Assembly (NCBI RefSeq): GCF_014931415.1
Contig: NZ_CP063121.1
Location: 806,001-870,000, forward strand
DNA from: Haemophilus parainfluenzae
GTDB taxonomy: Bacteria > Pseudomonadota > Gammaproteobacteria > Enterobacterales > Pasteurellaceae
Direction: 5' to 3'
Length of the DNA stretch: 64,000 nt
The notes below the pieces were generated by a model. That model was not told the origin of the DNA. It searched no databases and saw nothing but the letters and a program-made list of their open reading frames with translations. Both the position numbers and the translations under genes were made by a program. Positions 1 to 9,819 of this stretch are shown one piece after another. How positions within the stretch are numbered: position 1 is the first letter of the stretch; each line of letters opens with the position of its first letter.

Positions 1-2
1 CC

Positions 3-323
3 AAATATCGCGATCTCAGTATTATCTTTCTTTTATTAATTATTTTCTTGCTCGGTGTGCAATATAAGCAATATGAGCAAAATGAAGTCTATGCAGCTGA
101 TATCTCTAGCGTGGTGACATTTTTAAATTCGGTGAAAGATAGTCAAAATTTACAGAAAGAAGATATTCGTACCAATAGCCGTACATTAATGAACGGCATG
201 ATTTTAAATATTCGGGATCAGTATTTCGAAGTCCATTTTAATAATGATTTTTCAGCGTATACCTTATCCCCAATTAACTTAGTAAACCCTAATGTTACTG
301 TGATTGATAAGGAGGATAAATAA
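3..323 (+). CDS. DUF3290-type membrane protein, 5' end cut by window edge
   Basis: The open frame runs from the left edge without a stop, so the true start lies outside the window; an internal TTG at 48 would not be the start because the upstream in-frame codons encode a hydrophobic segment (residues like IIFLLLIIFLLGVQY) that reads as a membrane helix. The remaining part is a small soluble domain of about 85 residues. Size, the single helix and the coupling to a DUF421 gene fit the DUF3290 family, whose function is unknown. The stop overlaps the next start (TAATG), and a GGAGG ribosome site lies at 311-315, so the two genes are translationally coupled. The family name is from memory of this gene pair. 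Confidence 0.7.
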   Translation, partial: KYRDLSIIFLLLIIFLLGVQYKQYEQNEVYAADISSVVTFLNSVKDSQNLQKEDIRTNSRTLMNGMILNIRDQYFEVHFNNDFSAYTLSPINLVNPNVTVIDKEDK

Positions 324-958
324 TGGATGGCTACACATTATTAGGCTTGAAATTGGCCATGGGTATTATTGGACTGGTACTCCAAATTAACTTAATGGGA
401 AAAGGTAACCTTGCACCGACTTCCGCGATGGATCAGGTACAAAACTATGTGCTAGGTGGCATTATTGGTGGTGTGATTTATAGCGATAGTATTGGGGTAT
501 TCCAGTTCTCTCTCGTGCTCGTGCTTTGGACATTATTGGTTTTTACCCTCCGTTTTATCAAAAATCATAACAAATTAGTTAAATCTTTGATTGATGGTAA
601 ACCTGTTTGGGTGATTTCAAACGGCAAGGTAAAAACTGCTGAATGTATGAAAAACAGTATTACTGCTAATGACCTCATGTTTAAGTTACGTGCTGCCGGT
701 ATTTATGAAATCAAAACGGTTAAACGTGCGGTATTTGAACAAAATGGACAACTTTCGATTATTCGATACGGTGATGATGATTTACGTTATCCATTAATTA
801 TTGATGGACAATTAGATGATGATGTTTTAGAAATTATTGATCGTGATGAAGAATGGGTTAAAGCTGAGTTAGAAAAACAGAACCTGACGATTGAGCAAGT
901 GTATATTGGCGAATACTTGAATGGTCAGTTAGTGGCACATTCATATGAAAACAAATAA
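323..958 (+). CDS. DUF421 / YetF-family membrane protein
   Basis: 211 residues. About three hydrophobic helices fill roughly residues 5-85 (for example LGGIIGGVIYSDSI and FSLVLVLWTLLVFTLRFI), followed by a cytoplasmic YetF-like domain beginning near SNGKVKTAECM and containing NDLMFKLRAAGIYEIKTVKRA. The helices-then-alpha/beta layout and this motif are typical of the DUF421/YetF family, which has no settled biochemical role, although Bacillus relatives are linked to spores and stress. It overlaps the preceding gene by one base and is followed directly by a USS-containing hairpin terminator, so it ends a two-gene operon. Confidence 0.8.
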   Translation: MDGYTLLGLKLAMGIIGLVLQINLMGKGNLAPTSAMDQVQNYVLGGIIGGVIYSDSIGVFQFSLVLVLWTLLVFTLRFIKNHNKLVKSLIDGKPVWVISNGKVKTAECMKNSITANDLMFKLRAAGIYEIKTVKRAVFEQNGQLSIIRYGDDDLRYPLIIDGQLDDDVLEIIDRDEEWVKAELEKQNLTIEQVYIGEYLNGQLVAHSYENK

Positions 959-991
959 AAAAGACCGCACCTAAAAAGTGCGGTCTTTTTT
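959..991 (+). terminator. Terminator formed by a partial USS dyad
   Basis: Twelve-base arms at 959-970 and 978-989 pair around a 7-base loop and are followed by a T run. The right arm holds the uptake core AAGTGCGGT, while the left arm has one mismatch to its complement. It starts right after the DUF421 stop codon. Confidence 0.8.
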
Positions 992-1000
992 ATGCTCATT

Positions 1001-2215
1001 TTAACCCACGACAAAAGGTAAATAACCGGCTCGGATAGCAAAAGGAATCGAAGTAATAATCACCCCAAGCACTAAGACGATCACTAACAATGCTTTCCCA
1101 CCCCATACGCGGTATGGCAAGTTTGGATGAATTTTGCGTGCTTTCCAAACTAATGCTACTGGTAAAACCACTGCGTAGAACGCGAACATTTGACCGGCAT
1201 AACCCAGTGCGAGAATAAAACCTTCTGGATAGAAAAGGGAGAAAAGCACCGGTGGAATAAAGGTCATTAAACCTAATGAAATGCGTCCTGCATGAATATC
1301 AAAAGATTGTTTGAGTAAGTCTTCGATACATTCTAATAAACCTAATGCCACCCCTAAGAATGAAGTCACCAACGCCAAAGTGGAGAAGATTTTTACCGCA
1401 TTCGCAATAATTGGGCTTTGGGTGATTTCTAAGGTTGCTTTCACTAAGCCATTTAATGTGGCGTCTTCACGTAAAATTTGTAAGAACTCATTTTGGCTGA
1501 GTAAGCCGTGCGTAGAAAGCTGCCATAAAAAGTAAGCAAATAACGTGATGCCAGAACCGACTAAAATCGCAATGCGTAAGGATTTCACGTTGCCGTCTAA
1601 GTATTTATTTAAGCTAGGAATGGAACCATGGAAACCAAATGCTGTGAAAAATACAGGGCTTGCAGAAATAATTAAGGCATTATCAATCGGCATCGCCATT
1701 AAGTTATCAAATTTAATGTTTGGTAACATTAATGCGAGAACTAAGATAAAAGTGGCAATCATCACAAAGAATAAAACGCGATTGATTTTATCTACGCTAT
1801 GGGTACCGATGACAATAAAACTGCCAAAGAAAATGGTGAATACAAGCACCGTGATCTTATTCATGGTGTCTTTATCGCCCATGGCTGGGAGTAAATCCAT
1901 TAATAAGGAACCACCACCACTCACATAAGCGGCAATTAAGGCATATAAAAAGACAATTAAAACAGCAGTGGAAATAATTCGCCCTGCCTTACCAAAATAT
2001 TGTGCAGCAAGTGTGCCGATCCCTGCATCACTGTCAGCGGTTTGATACAATTCCACGAATAACAACGCGGTGAATGTGAGTACCGCCCACAAGCCAATTA
2101 ATAAGAAAACCGTCGCCGTTAAACCAATTCCTGCAGAGGTGAGCGGCATTGCCAACATCCCCGCACCAATCATGGTTCCTGCTACAAGCAAGGTACTTCC
2201 CACAGTCTTGTTCAT
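1001..2215 (-). CDS. tyrP: Aromatic amino acid (tyrosine-type) permease
   Basis: 404 residues with about eleven hydrophobic helices. The N-terminus (KTVGSTLLVAGTMIGAGMLAMPL) is the signature of the HAAAP family of aromatic amino acid/H+ symporters (TyrP, Mtr, TnaB), and the later FGFHGSIPSL motif fits as well. Family members import tyrosine or tryptophan across the inner membrane. Length matches TyrP (about 403) rather than the slightly longer Mtr. A TyrR-like box lies about 40 bases upstream of the start, which supports tyrosine control. Pasteurellaceae often carry two tyrP copies, so the exact orthologue is open. Divergent from yicC. Confidence 0.82.
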   Translation of the reverse strand: MNKTVGSTLLVAGTMIGAGMLAMPLTSAGIGLTATVFLLIGLWAVLTFTALLFVELYQTADSDAGIGTLAAQYFGKAGRIISTAVLIVFLYALIAAYVSGGGSLLMDLLPAMGDKDTMNKITVLVFTIFFGSFIVIGTHSVDKINRVLFFVMIATFILVLALMLPNIKFDNLMAMPIDNALIISASPVFFTAFGFHGSIPSLNKYLDGNVKSLRIAILVGSGITLFAYFLWQLSTHGLLSQNEFLQILREDATLNGLVKATLEITQSPIIANAVKIFSTLALVTSFLGVALGLLECIEDLLKQSFDIHAGRISLGLMTFIPPVLFSLFYPEGFILALGYAGQMFAFYAVVLPVALVWKARKIHPNLPYRVWGGKALLVIVLVLGVIITSIPFAIRAGYLPFVVG

Positions 2216-2254
2216 TTTACTTTCCTTTGGTTGTAATGATAAATTTACGATGAT

Positions 2255-2272
2255 TGTATTTTAATCTTTACA
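2255..2272 (-). promoter_or_regulatory. Candidate TyrR box upstream of tyrP
   Basis: The sequence reads TGTATT, six bases, TTTACA, which matches the TyrR consensus TGTAAA-N6-TTTACA at 10 of 12 positions and keeps the key G and C at the correct distance. It sits 40 bases upstream of the tyrP start. A second palindrome, TTTACA-TTG-TGTAAA, overlaps it at 2267-2281. Function is inferred. Confidence 0.45.
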
Positions 2273-2391
2273 TTGTGTAAAGTAGAAGAAACAAAATTCT
2301 TCTACAAAATGTACGGTAGAAATGACCGCACTTTCCCGATAAAATAGCCGGCAAATCAATTAAGACAAGAGACAATAGTAGGAGAGCGCTT

Positions 2392-3255
2392 ATGATTTAT
2401 AGTATGACAGCCTTTGCACGCTTTGAAATCAAGAAAGATTGGGGCGATGCAGTTTGGGAAATTCGTTCGGTTAACCAACGTTATTTGGAAAACTTTTTCC
2501 GCTTGCCAGAGCAATTCCGAGGTTTAGAAAATGCTTTGCGTGAGAAACTTCGTCAAAATCTCACCCGCGGTAAAATTGAATGTTCATTGCGTATTGATAG
2601 CAAAAAACAAGCAACGGCTGAGCTCAATTTAAATAAAGAATTAGCGAATCAAGTGATTCAATCTTTACAATGGATTAAGGCGCAAGCTGGCGAGGGTGAA
2701 ATCAATTTAGCAGATGTATTGCGTTATCCTGGCGTGGTGGAATCGGCTGAGCAAGATCTAGATGCCATCAGTCAAGATTTGTTGACAGCTTTTGATGAAT
2801 TGTTGGTGGAATTTATTGCAATGCGTGGCCGTGAAGGCGAAAAATTGCAAGCCATTATTCAACAGCGTCTTGATGGTATTACGGTAGAAGCTGAAAAAGT
2901 GCGGTCACAAATGCCAGCGGTTTTACAATGGCAGCGTGAGCGTTTATTGCAACGTTTTGAAGAAGCGAAGATTCAACTAGATCCACAACGTGTCGAACAA
3001 GAAATGATTTTATTGGCGCAACGTGTGGATGTGGCGGAGGAATTAGATCGTCTGCAAATGCACGTGAAAGAAACCAACAATATCTTGAAAAAAGGTGGAG
3101 CAGTGGGGCGTAAACTGGATTTTATGATGCAAGAACTGAATCGTGAATCTAACACGTTGGCATCAAAATCCATTAATGCTGATATCACCGCTTCTGCCGT
3201 GGAATTAAAAGTATTAATCGAACAAATGCGTGAGCAAATTCAAAACCTTGAATAG
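2392..3255 (+). CDS. yicC: YicC-family endoribonuclease
   Basis: 287 residues, the usual family length. It starts with MIYSMTAFARFE, the conserved YicC N-terminal motif, and ends with the DUF1732 part that includes FMMQELNRESNTL and a predicted coiled coil near residues 150-230. YicC proteins are cytoplasmic; the E. coli member acts with PNPase in small-RNA turnover and was shown to be an endoribonuclease. A GGAGAG ribosome site precedes the ATG. The next gene, ygfZ, begins 9 bases after the stop, suggesting co-transcription. One USS core lies within the gene near 2897. Confidence 0.9.
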   Translation: MIYSMTAFARFEIKKDWGDAVWEIRSVNQRYLENFFRLPEQFRGLENALREKLRQNLTRGKIECSLRIDSKKQATAELNLNKELANQVIQSLQWIKAQAGEGEINLADVLRYPGVVESAEQDLDAISQDLLTAFDELLVEFIAMRGREGEKLQAIIQQRLDGITVEAEKVRSQMPAVLQWQRERLLQRFEEAKIQLDPQRVEQEMILLAQRVDVAEELDRLQMHVKETNNILKKGGAVGRKLDFMMQELNRESNTLASKSINADITASAVELKVLIEQMREQIQNLE

Positions 3256-3263
3256 GGAAAATC

Positions 3264-4103
3264 ATGGCAACATTTATTTCATTAAACCAATATGATTTGG
3301 TGGAAGTGGCGGGCGTAGATGCGGAGAAATATCTGCAAGGCCAATTAACTTGTGATGTGGTGCATTTGGCAGCAGGCGCTTCAACGCTTACAGCGCATTG
3401 TGATCCTAAAGGCAAAATGAACTCGTTGTTCCGCTTAATTAAGCTTTCTGCAGAGCAGTTTTTGATTTTAATGCCGAAAAATTTATTTGCTCCACTCGAT
3501 CATTTAAAAAAATACGCCGTGTTTTCAAAAGTGACTTTTCAAGTATTGGACTGGCAAATTGTCGGCTTAATTGGTGAAAAGTGCGGTCGAATTCAAGCGC
3601 AAATTACCTTGGATATTGATGAAAATCGCACAATTTTGCTCAATCCTACACCGTTAGATGTCACCTTTAATGGCGATGAAAAACAATGGCTTTGTGCGGA
3701 TATTCAAGCGGGCTTACCAAGCTTGAGTGCGGAAACACAAAATGAATTTATCCCACAGGCATTGAATCTACAAGCTATCGAACAAGCGATTTCTTTTACG
3801 AAAGGCTGTTATATCGGGCAGGAAACTGTCGCGCGAGCCAAATATCGTGGTGCCAATAAACGTGCGATGTATGTGTTTTCGGGGGAAACCACGGTTACAC
3901 CGAAAATCGGCAGCGAAATAGAAATGCAGTTAGAAACAGCTTGGCGTAAAACAGGGACGATCGTAAGTGCGGTCAATTTTGACGGCGTGTTATGGTTGCA
4001 AGTGGTGATGAATAATGATTTAGAAGAAGGGACGCATTTCCGTTTACCTGAAGATGGCTCCGTTCTGAAAATTGAACCGTTACCTTATTCCATCAATAGC
4101 TAA
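3264..4103 (+). CDS. ygfZ: tRNA-modifying / Fe-S assembly protein YgfZ (folate-binding)
   Basis: 279 residues. The signature KGCYIGQE (about residues 180-187), containing the essential Cys of the YgfZ/GcvT-like family, is present and followed by TVARAKYRG. Family members bind tetrahydrofolate and support maturation or repair of certain Fe-S enzymes such as MiaB. The N-terminal LRGQL-like region (EKYLQGQLTCD) is also typical. It follows yicC by 9 bases and is closed by a strong terminator at 4148-4180. Two USS cores lie inside, near 3580 and 3964. Confidence 0.9.
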   Translation: MATFISLNQYDLVEVAGVDAEKYLQGQLTCDVVHLAAGASTLTAHCDPKGKMNSLFRLIKLSAEQFLILMPKNLFAPLDHLKKYAVFSKVTFQVLDWQIVGLIGEKCGRIQAQITLDIDENRTILLNPTPLDVTFNGDEKQWLCADIQAGLPSLSAETQNEFIPQALNLQAIEQAISFTKGCYIGQETVARAKYRGANKRAMYVFSGETTVTPKIGSEIEMQLETAWRKTGTIVSAVNFDGVLWLQVVMNNDLEEGTHFRLPEDGSVLKIEPLPYSINS

Positions 4104-4147
4104 AAAACGATTTAGTCATTGATGACTTATAAGAATCATAAATGATG

Positions 4148-4180
4148 AAAAGAGAGAACTACAATGTTCTCTCTTTTTTT
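4148..4180 (+). terminator. Rho-independent terminator after ygfZ
   Basis: A perfect 12-base stem (4148-4159 with 4166-4177), a 6-base loop and a T run follow the yicC-ygfZ operon. Confidence 0.88.
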
Positions 4181-4197
4181 ATTTTTTTAAAATCCGC

Positions 4198-4203
4198 TAT
4201 AAT
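4198..4203 (+). promoter_or_regulatory. Candidate -10 box for anmK
   Basis: A perfect TATAAT preceded by CCGC lies 27 bases upstream of the chosen anmK ATG. No good -35 was seen at the usual distance. Confidence 0.5.
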
Positions 4204-4229
4204 TCTGAAAAACTCATGAATTGAACACT

Positions 4230-5348
4230 ATGACTTATTATCTTGGCATCATGTCTGGCACCAGCCTTGACGGAGTGGATATTGCCCTTATTGATATCCA
4301 ATCTAATCAAACCAAATTAATTGCGGCAGATTTTACACCGATGTCGGCAAATTTACGCGAAAAAGTGACCGCACTTATTCAATCAGGCACAACTACATTA
4401 CAGGCTCTGGGAGAACTTGACCATCAATTTGGTTTACTGTATGCCGATTGCGTAAATACCTTTTTACATAAATACCAGTTAAAACCAGAACAGATCGAAG
4501 CCATTGGCTGTCATGGACAAACAGTGTGGCATTCCCCAAAAGGTCAATTTCCGTTTACCATGCAAATCGGTGATATGAATTTATTAGCCGCTAAAACAGG
4601 TATTACGGTCGTTGGTGATTTGCGCCGTAAAGATATGGCATTCGGTGGACAAGGGGCGCCTTTAGTACCCGCCTTTCACCAAGCGGTATTTTTTGATCCT
4701 AACTGGGCAACAGTGGTGCTTAATATTGGCGGCATTAGTAATGTATCCTTATTGATACCCGAACAGCCTGTCATTGGCTTTGATACAGGAACCGGTAATA
4801 CCTTGCTCGACCAATGGATCGAAAAGCATCAAAGAAAAGCTTATGACAAAAATGGTGAATGGGCGGAGTCAGGTCAAGTGAATTCAGATTTGTTAGCGGC
4901 ATTATTAGATGAAGATTTCTTTCAATTGCCACCACCGAAAAGCACGGGGCGTGAATTATTTAATTTAGCTTGGTTAGAGAATAAAATTCAAAAAATAGTA
5001 GGCAAAACGACCGCACTTTTATCACAAGATGTGCAAGCCACTTTGGCAGAATTTACCGTGCAAAGTATCGTTTTAGCCCTTAACAATATTCAGACGACAT
5101 TACCATGCCGATTACTTGTTTGTGGTGGTGGCGCTAAAAATCAGGCGATAATGAATGGCTTAAAACAAGCATTGCCAAGTTGGCGTATTCAGCTGACGAC
5201 TGAATTAGATCTTGATATTGATTATGTGGAAGCGACAGCTTTTGCTTGGTTGGCCTATCGTCGTATGCATAATTTGCCGGCTAATTTGCCGAGTGTAACA
5301 GGCGCCACAAGTGCGGTCAGTTTAGGGGCAATTTTTCCAAAGGAATAA
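4230..5348 (+). CDS. anmK: Anhydro-N-acetylmuramic acid kinase
   Basis: About 372 residues, the family length. It phosphorylates and opens 1,6-anhydroMurNAc to MurNAc-6-phosphate during recycling of cell-wall fragments in the cytoplasm. The ATG at 4230 gives [17 protein letters not shown], the ATP-binding motif that begins AnmK proteins; a TTG nine bases earlier is also open but less likely. Further motifs are [31 protein letters not shown] and FDTGTGN. murQ follows 3 bases after the stop, which couples the two consecutive recycling steps. Three USS cores lie inside the gene. Confidence 0.95.
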   Translation: MTYYLGIMSGTSLDGVDIALIDIQSNQTKLIAADFTPMSANLREKVTALIQSGTTTLQALGELDHQFGLLYADCVNTFLHKYQLKPEQIEAIGCHGQTVWHSPKGQFPFTMQIGDMNLLAAKTGITVVGDLRRKDMAFGGQGAPLVPAFHQAVFFDPNWATVVLNIGGISNVSLLIPEQPVIGFDTGTGNTLLDQWIEKHQRKAYDKNGEWAESGQVNSDLLAALLDEDFFQLPPPKSTGRELFNLAWLENKIQKIVGKTTALLSQDVQATLAEFTVQSIVLALNNIQTTLPCRLLVCGGGAKNQAIMNGLKQALPSWRIQLTTELDLDIDYVEATAFAWLAYRRMHNLPANLPSVTGATSAVSLGAIFPKE

Positions 5349-6260
<912 letters not shown>

Positions 6261-6270
6261 GTAAAAATAA

Positions 6271-6300
6271 AAACGCTAGGCATCAAACCTAGCGTTTTTT
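6271..6300 (+). terminator. Terminator after murQ, shared with the convergent phosphohexomutase gene
   Basis: Ten-base arms at 6271-6280 and 6288-6297 enclose a 7-base loop with a T run on the + side and an A run on the left, so it could serve both converging genes. Confidence 0.85.
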
Positions 6301-6321
6301 ATCATTTAATAGTTTGCTCAA

Positions 6322-7980
6322 TTAGCAATCTTGTTTACCGTAAGCATCTTGACGCAGAATTTGACGAACGCCTTCATCAAATTGTGCTAAAACGTGATCC
6401 GCATCTTTTGGATCTTTACCGCGCGCATCAAGATAGAACTTGATTTTCGGTTCAGTACCAGATGGACGAACGATTAAGCGACTACCGTTTTCTAATACGA
6501 ATACAAGGATGTCGCTTTGACGATCTGTTTTAGTGTGGTCGATGAATTGTGCCACTTTAACGCCACCTACTTCAGCTGGAGGTGTGTTACGAAGTGCGGC
6601 CATTAATTTACCAATTTCAGATAAATCGCTTACACGAATAGAAATTTGACCACTTACATAAGCACCGAATTCTTGCGTGAAGTCATTGGCGTAATCCGCT
6701 AAGGTTTTACCTTGTGCTTTTAAGTGACGCACTAAATCTAAGAACACGATCGCTGCAGAAATACCATCTTTATCGCGTACTTTATCAGGGTCAACTAAGT
6801 AACCAAGCGCTTCTTCGAAACCGAATAATAAGCCTTGAACTTTACCGATGTATTTGAAGCCGGTTAAGGTTTCTTCTGATTGGAAGCCGTATTTTTTCGC
6901 AATTTCAGCAAGCGCTGGAGAAGATACTAAAGAACACGCTAATACGCCTTTCTCACCTTTTGCATGATATTGTTTTGCTAAATACCAACCTAAGAAACAA
7001 CCGACTACGTTACCGTGTAAAGGTTTCCAGTTACCTTGTGCATCTGGAACAGCTACCGCCAAGCGGTCTGCATCTGGGTCATTGGCAATAATGAATTCTG
7101 CATTGTATTCTTTTGCTACTTTAATAGCTAAATCTAATGCACCTTTTTCTTCCGGGTTAGGGAAGTTTACTGTTGGGAATGAGCCATCTGGCCATACTTG
7201 TTCTGCCACAATATGAGGTTGTGGAAGCCCCGCTTTGGTTAAGGTTTTGCTTAATACTTCATAGCCTACACCGTGCATTGCAGTATAAACGTAGTTAATG
7301 TCTGCTTCTGGTTCTTTCGCAAGAGAAGCGGTTTTTTCGATATAAGCGTTAACCACTTCATCATCTAACACCACATAATCTTGGCTACGAGGTAAATCTT
7401 TTACATTACCCGCTGCGACTTTGTCGATTAATGCAGCGATATCTTTATCTGCTGGAGAAACGATTTGGCCACCGCCGTTCGCTTTGCCTAAATACACTTT
7501 ATAACCGTTATCTTCTGGTGGGTTGTGACTTGCTGTCACCATAACACCTGCGGTGGTATCAAAATATTGGATTGCGTAAGCTAATACTGGAGTTGGTAAT
7601 TTACGAGGAAGTAAATAAGCTTTCACGCCTGCCCCCGCCATGATCTCAGCGGTATCACGTGCGAAAACATCAGAGTTTTTACGACCATCATAACCAATCA
7701 CGATAGAAGGTTGTTTGTCGTAATCTTTTAAATAATCTGCTAAACCACCTGCTGCCTGAGCCACTAAAACACGGTTCATCCCCATAGGGCCTGCTTGTAA
7801 TGGTCCACGAAGCCCAGCAGTACCAAATTGTAAACGGTCACTAAAGCGAGCTTGTAATTCAGATTGTGCTTTTTCATCACCATTTTTCGCCGCGGTTAAA
7901 AGTGCGGTTAATTCTGCATGAGTTTCTGCATCAGGATCTTGGTTTAACCAGTTTTGTGCAATATCAAAAAGCGTTGTCAT
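6322..7980 (-). CDS. Phosphoglucomutase/phosphomannomutase (alpha-D-phosphohexomutase)
   Basis: 552 residues, the size of the PGM2-like branch of the phosphohexomutase superfamily. It interconverts hexose 1- and 6-phosphates, feeding sugar nucleotides for LOS synthesis. The active phosphoserine loop TASHNPP is at residues 149-155 (Ser151), the metal loop is in ANDPDADRLAVAVP, FGTAGLRG is near residue 52, and the C-terminal phosphate-binding loop is RPSGTEPKIKFY. The family contains both phosphoglucomutases and phosphomannomutases, and sequence reading cannot decide the preferred sugar. It is a single gene transcribed towards murQ. Confidence 0.92.
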   Translation of the reverse strand: MTTLFDIAQNWLNQDPDAETHAELTALLTAAKNGDEKAQSELQARFSDRLQFGTAGLRGPLQAGPMGMNRVLVAQAAGGLADYLKDYDKQPSIVIGYDGRKNSDVFARDTAEIMAGAGVKAYLLPRKLPTPVLAYAIQYFDTTAGVMVTASHNPPEDNGYKVYLGKANGGGQIVSPADKDIAALIDKVAAGNVKDLPRSQDYVVLDDEVVNAYIEKTASLAKEPEADINYVYTAMHGVGYEVLSKTLTKAGLPQPHIVAEQVWPDGSFPTVNFPNPEEKGALDLAIKVAKEYNAEFIIANDPDADRLAVAVPDAQGNWKPLHGNVVGCFLGWYLAKQYHAKGEKGVLACSLVSSPALAEIAKKYGFQSEETLTGFKYIGKVQGLLFGFEEALGYLVDPDKVRDKDGISAAIVFLDLVRHLKAQGKTLADYANDFTQEFGAYVSGQISIRVSDLSEIGKLMAALRNTPPAEVGGVKVAQFIDHTKTDRQSDILVFVLENGSRLIVRPSGTEPKIKFYLDARGKDPKDADHVLAQFDEGVRQILRQDAYGKQDC

Positions 7981-8105
7981 GATGTTTTCTCCTTGTAAAA
8001 ACTAATTCTTGTTAGACTAGCTGAAAATGACTTTAATTTAAATGACTATTTTGCTTTTTTACTGAAAATTTAAGCTTTTTTTGATCGCAACCGTTTTCTC
8101 TTGAT

Positions 8106-8136
8106 ATAAAAACGGCGTAAAAAATATTTACGCCGT
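8106..8136 (-). terminator. Terminator of the 8171-8740 lipoprotein gene
   Basis: A perfect 10-base stem (8112-8121 with 8127-8136) is followed, on the minus strand, by a T run. It lies 35 bases past the stop of the lipoprotein gene. The remainder of 7981-8170 is AT-rich and should hold the phosphohexomutase promoter. Confidence 0.8.
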
Positions 8137-8170
8137 GAATGAGATATAAATTTATATAAAATAATAAAAA

Positions 8171-8740
8171 TTAGAGAAGAAGAGCAGAACCCCATTTGAT
8201 AATATCAAAGAAGAATTTGTTCTGATTGGTGGCAATGCCATCACCCGTTTTCTTCAATGTGCCATCATCATTTTTGGTTTCATCCACCATACCATTTACA
8301 TATTGCCCTTTCACGACATCCAAATCTTCTTTTGCCTGAGTACGTAAGACTTGGCAAGCTTTTGGCTCTAATGCATCGACATCACCAAGTTCTGCGCGGA
8401 ATTTCTTAAATTGATATGTCGCATAATTCATCGATTTTTCATCTTTTTGAATCATTTTTACATAATCTTCACCGATGATTTTTTCTAACGGATAGAAAAA
8501 GACATATTGGGAATGAATATAGCTATCTTCTTTTGCAAAATGTTGTTGCTGAATACGAGTTAAATTTGGATAGATACATTGTTCAGCTTGTTTACTTGCT
8601 ATAGCCCATGTTTTTGCATTGGCATCAGACAGAAGGTAGTCTGCTTGTGCGAATTCAGCAGGAATAGTTGATTGTGATGAACCAAATAAACTGCAAGCAT
8701 TCAATAACATGATGCTGCTTAAAAAAATAATTTTTTTCAC
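8171..8740 (-). CDS. Uncharacterised lipoprotein
   Basis: 189 residues. A lipoprotein signal peptide is clear: basic start, hydrophobic core, and lipobox LLNAC with Cys16. No domain was recognised. The mature part is mixed charged, with one conserved-looking KACQV segment and a hydrophobic C-terminus ([14 protein letters not shown]) that could be a small membrane-associated helix. Similar-sized lipoproteins of unknown function occur in Haemophilus; a link to a named DUF is not claimed. It stands alone with its own terminator. Confidence 0.75.
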   Translation of the reverse strand: MKKIIFLSSIMLLNACSLFGSSQSTIPAEFAQADYLLSDANAKTWAIASKQAEQCIYPNLTRIQQQHFAKEDSYIHSQYVFFYPLEKIIGEDYVKMIQKDEKSMNYATYQFKKFRAELGDVDALEPKACQVLRTQAKEDLDVVKGQYVNGMVDETKNDDGTLKKTGDGIATNQNKFFFDIIKWGSALLL

Positions 8741-8852
8741 TTAAATTTCCTTATAACATCTAGAATGACAAAATTTTAACAACAACAATCTGATTGTAAA
8801 GTGATTCTCTAATTGAGAAGTGATTTTCTTTCCCGAACTAAAAAACTTCCGC

Positions 8853-8858
8853 TATAAT
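8853..8858 (+). promoter_or_regulatory. Candidate -10 box for menB, abutting a USS
   Basis: TATAAT preceded by CCGC lies 34 bases upstream of the menB start. A USS core in reverse orientation begins two bases later (8860-8868), so the uptake signal lies over the likely transcription start. Confidence 0.5.
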
Positions 8859-8892
8859 GACCGCACTTTTTACACTTATAAAGGAAAGAACA

Positions 8893-9750
8893 ATGCAAAA
8901 TCCAAAAGATGATGTTTTATATGCACCAGTTGAGTGGGTTGACCATAGCGAAGGTTATACTGATATCCGTTTCCACAAATCGATTGATGGTATTGCAAAA
9001 ATCACGATTAACCGTCCGGAAGTGCGTAATGCATTTCGTCCGCAAACAGTCAAAGAAATGATCCATGCGTTTTCTAACGCGCGTTTCGATGAAAAAATCG
9101 GCGTAATTGTATTAACCGGTGAGGGCGAAAAAGCATTCTGTTCTGGTGGTGACCAAAAAATTCGTGGCGACTACGGCGGTTACAAAGATGAAAGCGGTGT
9201 ACATCACTTAAATGTATTGGATTTTCAACGTGATATTCGTACTTGTCCAAAACCAGTGGTGGCAATGGTCGCAGGTTATGCAATTGGTGGTGGTCACGTA
9301 CTGCATATGTTATGTGATTTAACGATTGCGGCAGACAATGCGATTTTCGGTCAAACTGGCCCTAAAGTGGGTTCATTTGATGGTGGCTGGGGCGCAAGCT
9401 ATATGGCGCGTTTAGTGGGTCAGAAAAAAGCCCGCGAAATTTGGTTCTTATGCCGCCAATATAATGCGCAAGAAGCATTAGATATGGGCTTAGTGAATAC
9501 TGTTGTGCCTTATGCAGATTTAGAAAAAGAAACTGTGCGTTGGTGCCGTGAAATGTTACGTAACAGCCCAATTGCATTACGTTGCTTAAAAGCCGCATTA
9601 AATGCAGACTGTGATGGTCAATCAGGTTTACAAGAGCTCGCGGGTAACGCAACCATGCTGTTCTATATGACTGAAGAAGGTCAAGAAGGCCGTAACGCGT
9701 TTAACGAGAAACGCGCACCAGACTTCAGCAAATTCAGACGCAACCCTTAA
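8893..9750 (+). CDS. menB: 1,4-dihydroxy-2-naphthoyl-CoA synthase
   Basis: 285 residues from the ATG at 8893, which has an AAGGAAAG ribosome site; an upstream in-frame start would run through the promoter and the USS. MenB closes the second ring in menaquinone/demethylmenaquinone synthesis, acting on o-succinylbenzoyl-CoA. Crotonase-fold signatures are visible: [15 protein letters not shown] (oxyanion hole and substrate region), [19 protein letters not shown] and [31 protein letters not shown], which is characteristic of MenB. menC follows after a USS-dyad hairpin. Confidence 0.96.
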   Translation: MQNPKDDVLYAPVEWVDHSEGYTDIRFHKSIDGIAKITINRPEVRNAFRPQTVKEMIHAFSNARFDEKIGVIVLTGEGEKAFCSGGDQKIRGDYGGYKDESGVHHLNVLDFQRDIRTCPKPVVAMVAGYAIGGGHVLHMLCDLTIAADNAIFGQTGPKVGSFDGGWGASYMARLVGQKKAREIWFLCRQYNAQEALDMGLVNTVVPYADLEKETVRWCREMLRNSPIALRCLKAALNADCDGQSGLQELAGNATMLFYMTEEGQEGRNAFNEKRAPDFSKFRRNP

Positions 9751-9759
9751 TTTGAACAT

Positions 9760-9801
9760 AAAAGTGCGGTTAAAAATCAGTGTGTTTTTAACCGCACTTT
9801 T
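9760..9801 (+). terminator. Perfect USS-dyad hairpin between menB and menC
   Basis: Seventeen bases at 9760-9776 pair perfectly with 9785-9801 around an 8-base loop, each arm holding a full USS core. The T tract is part of the arm. It may terminate or attenuate transcription from menB into menC. Confidence 0.75.
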
Positions 9802-9819
9802 GTCATCAAGGAGAATAAG

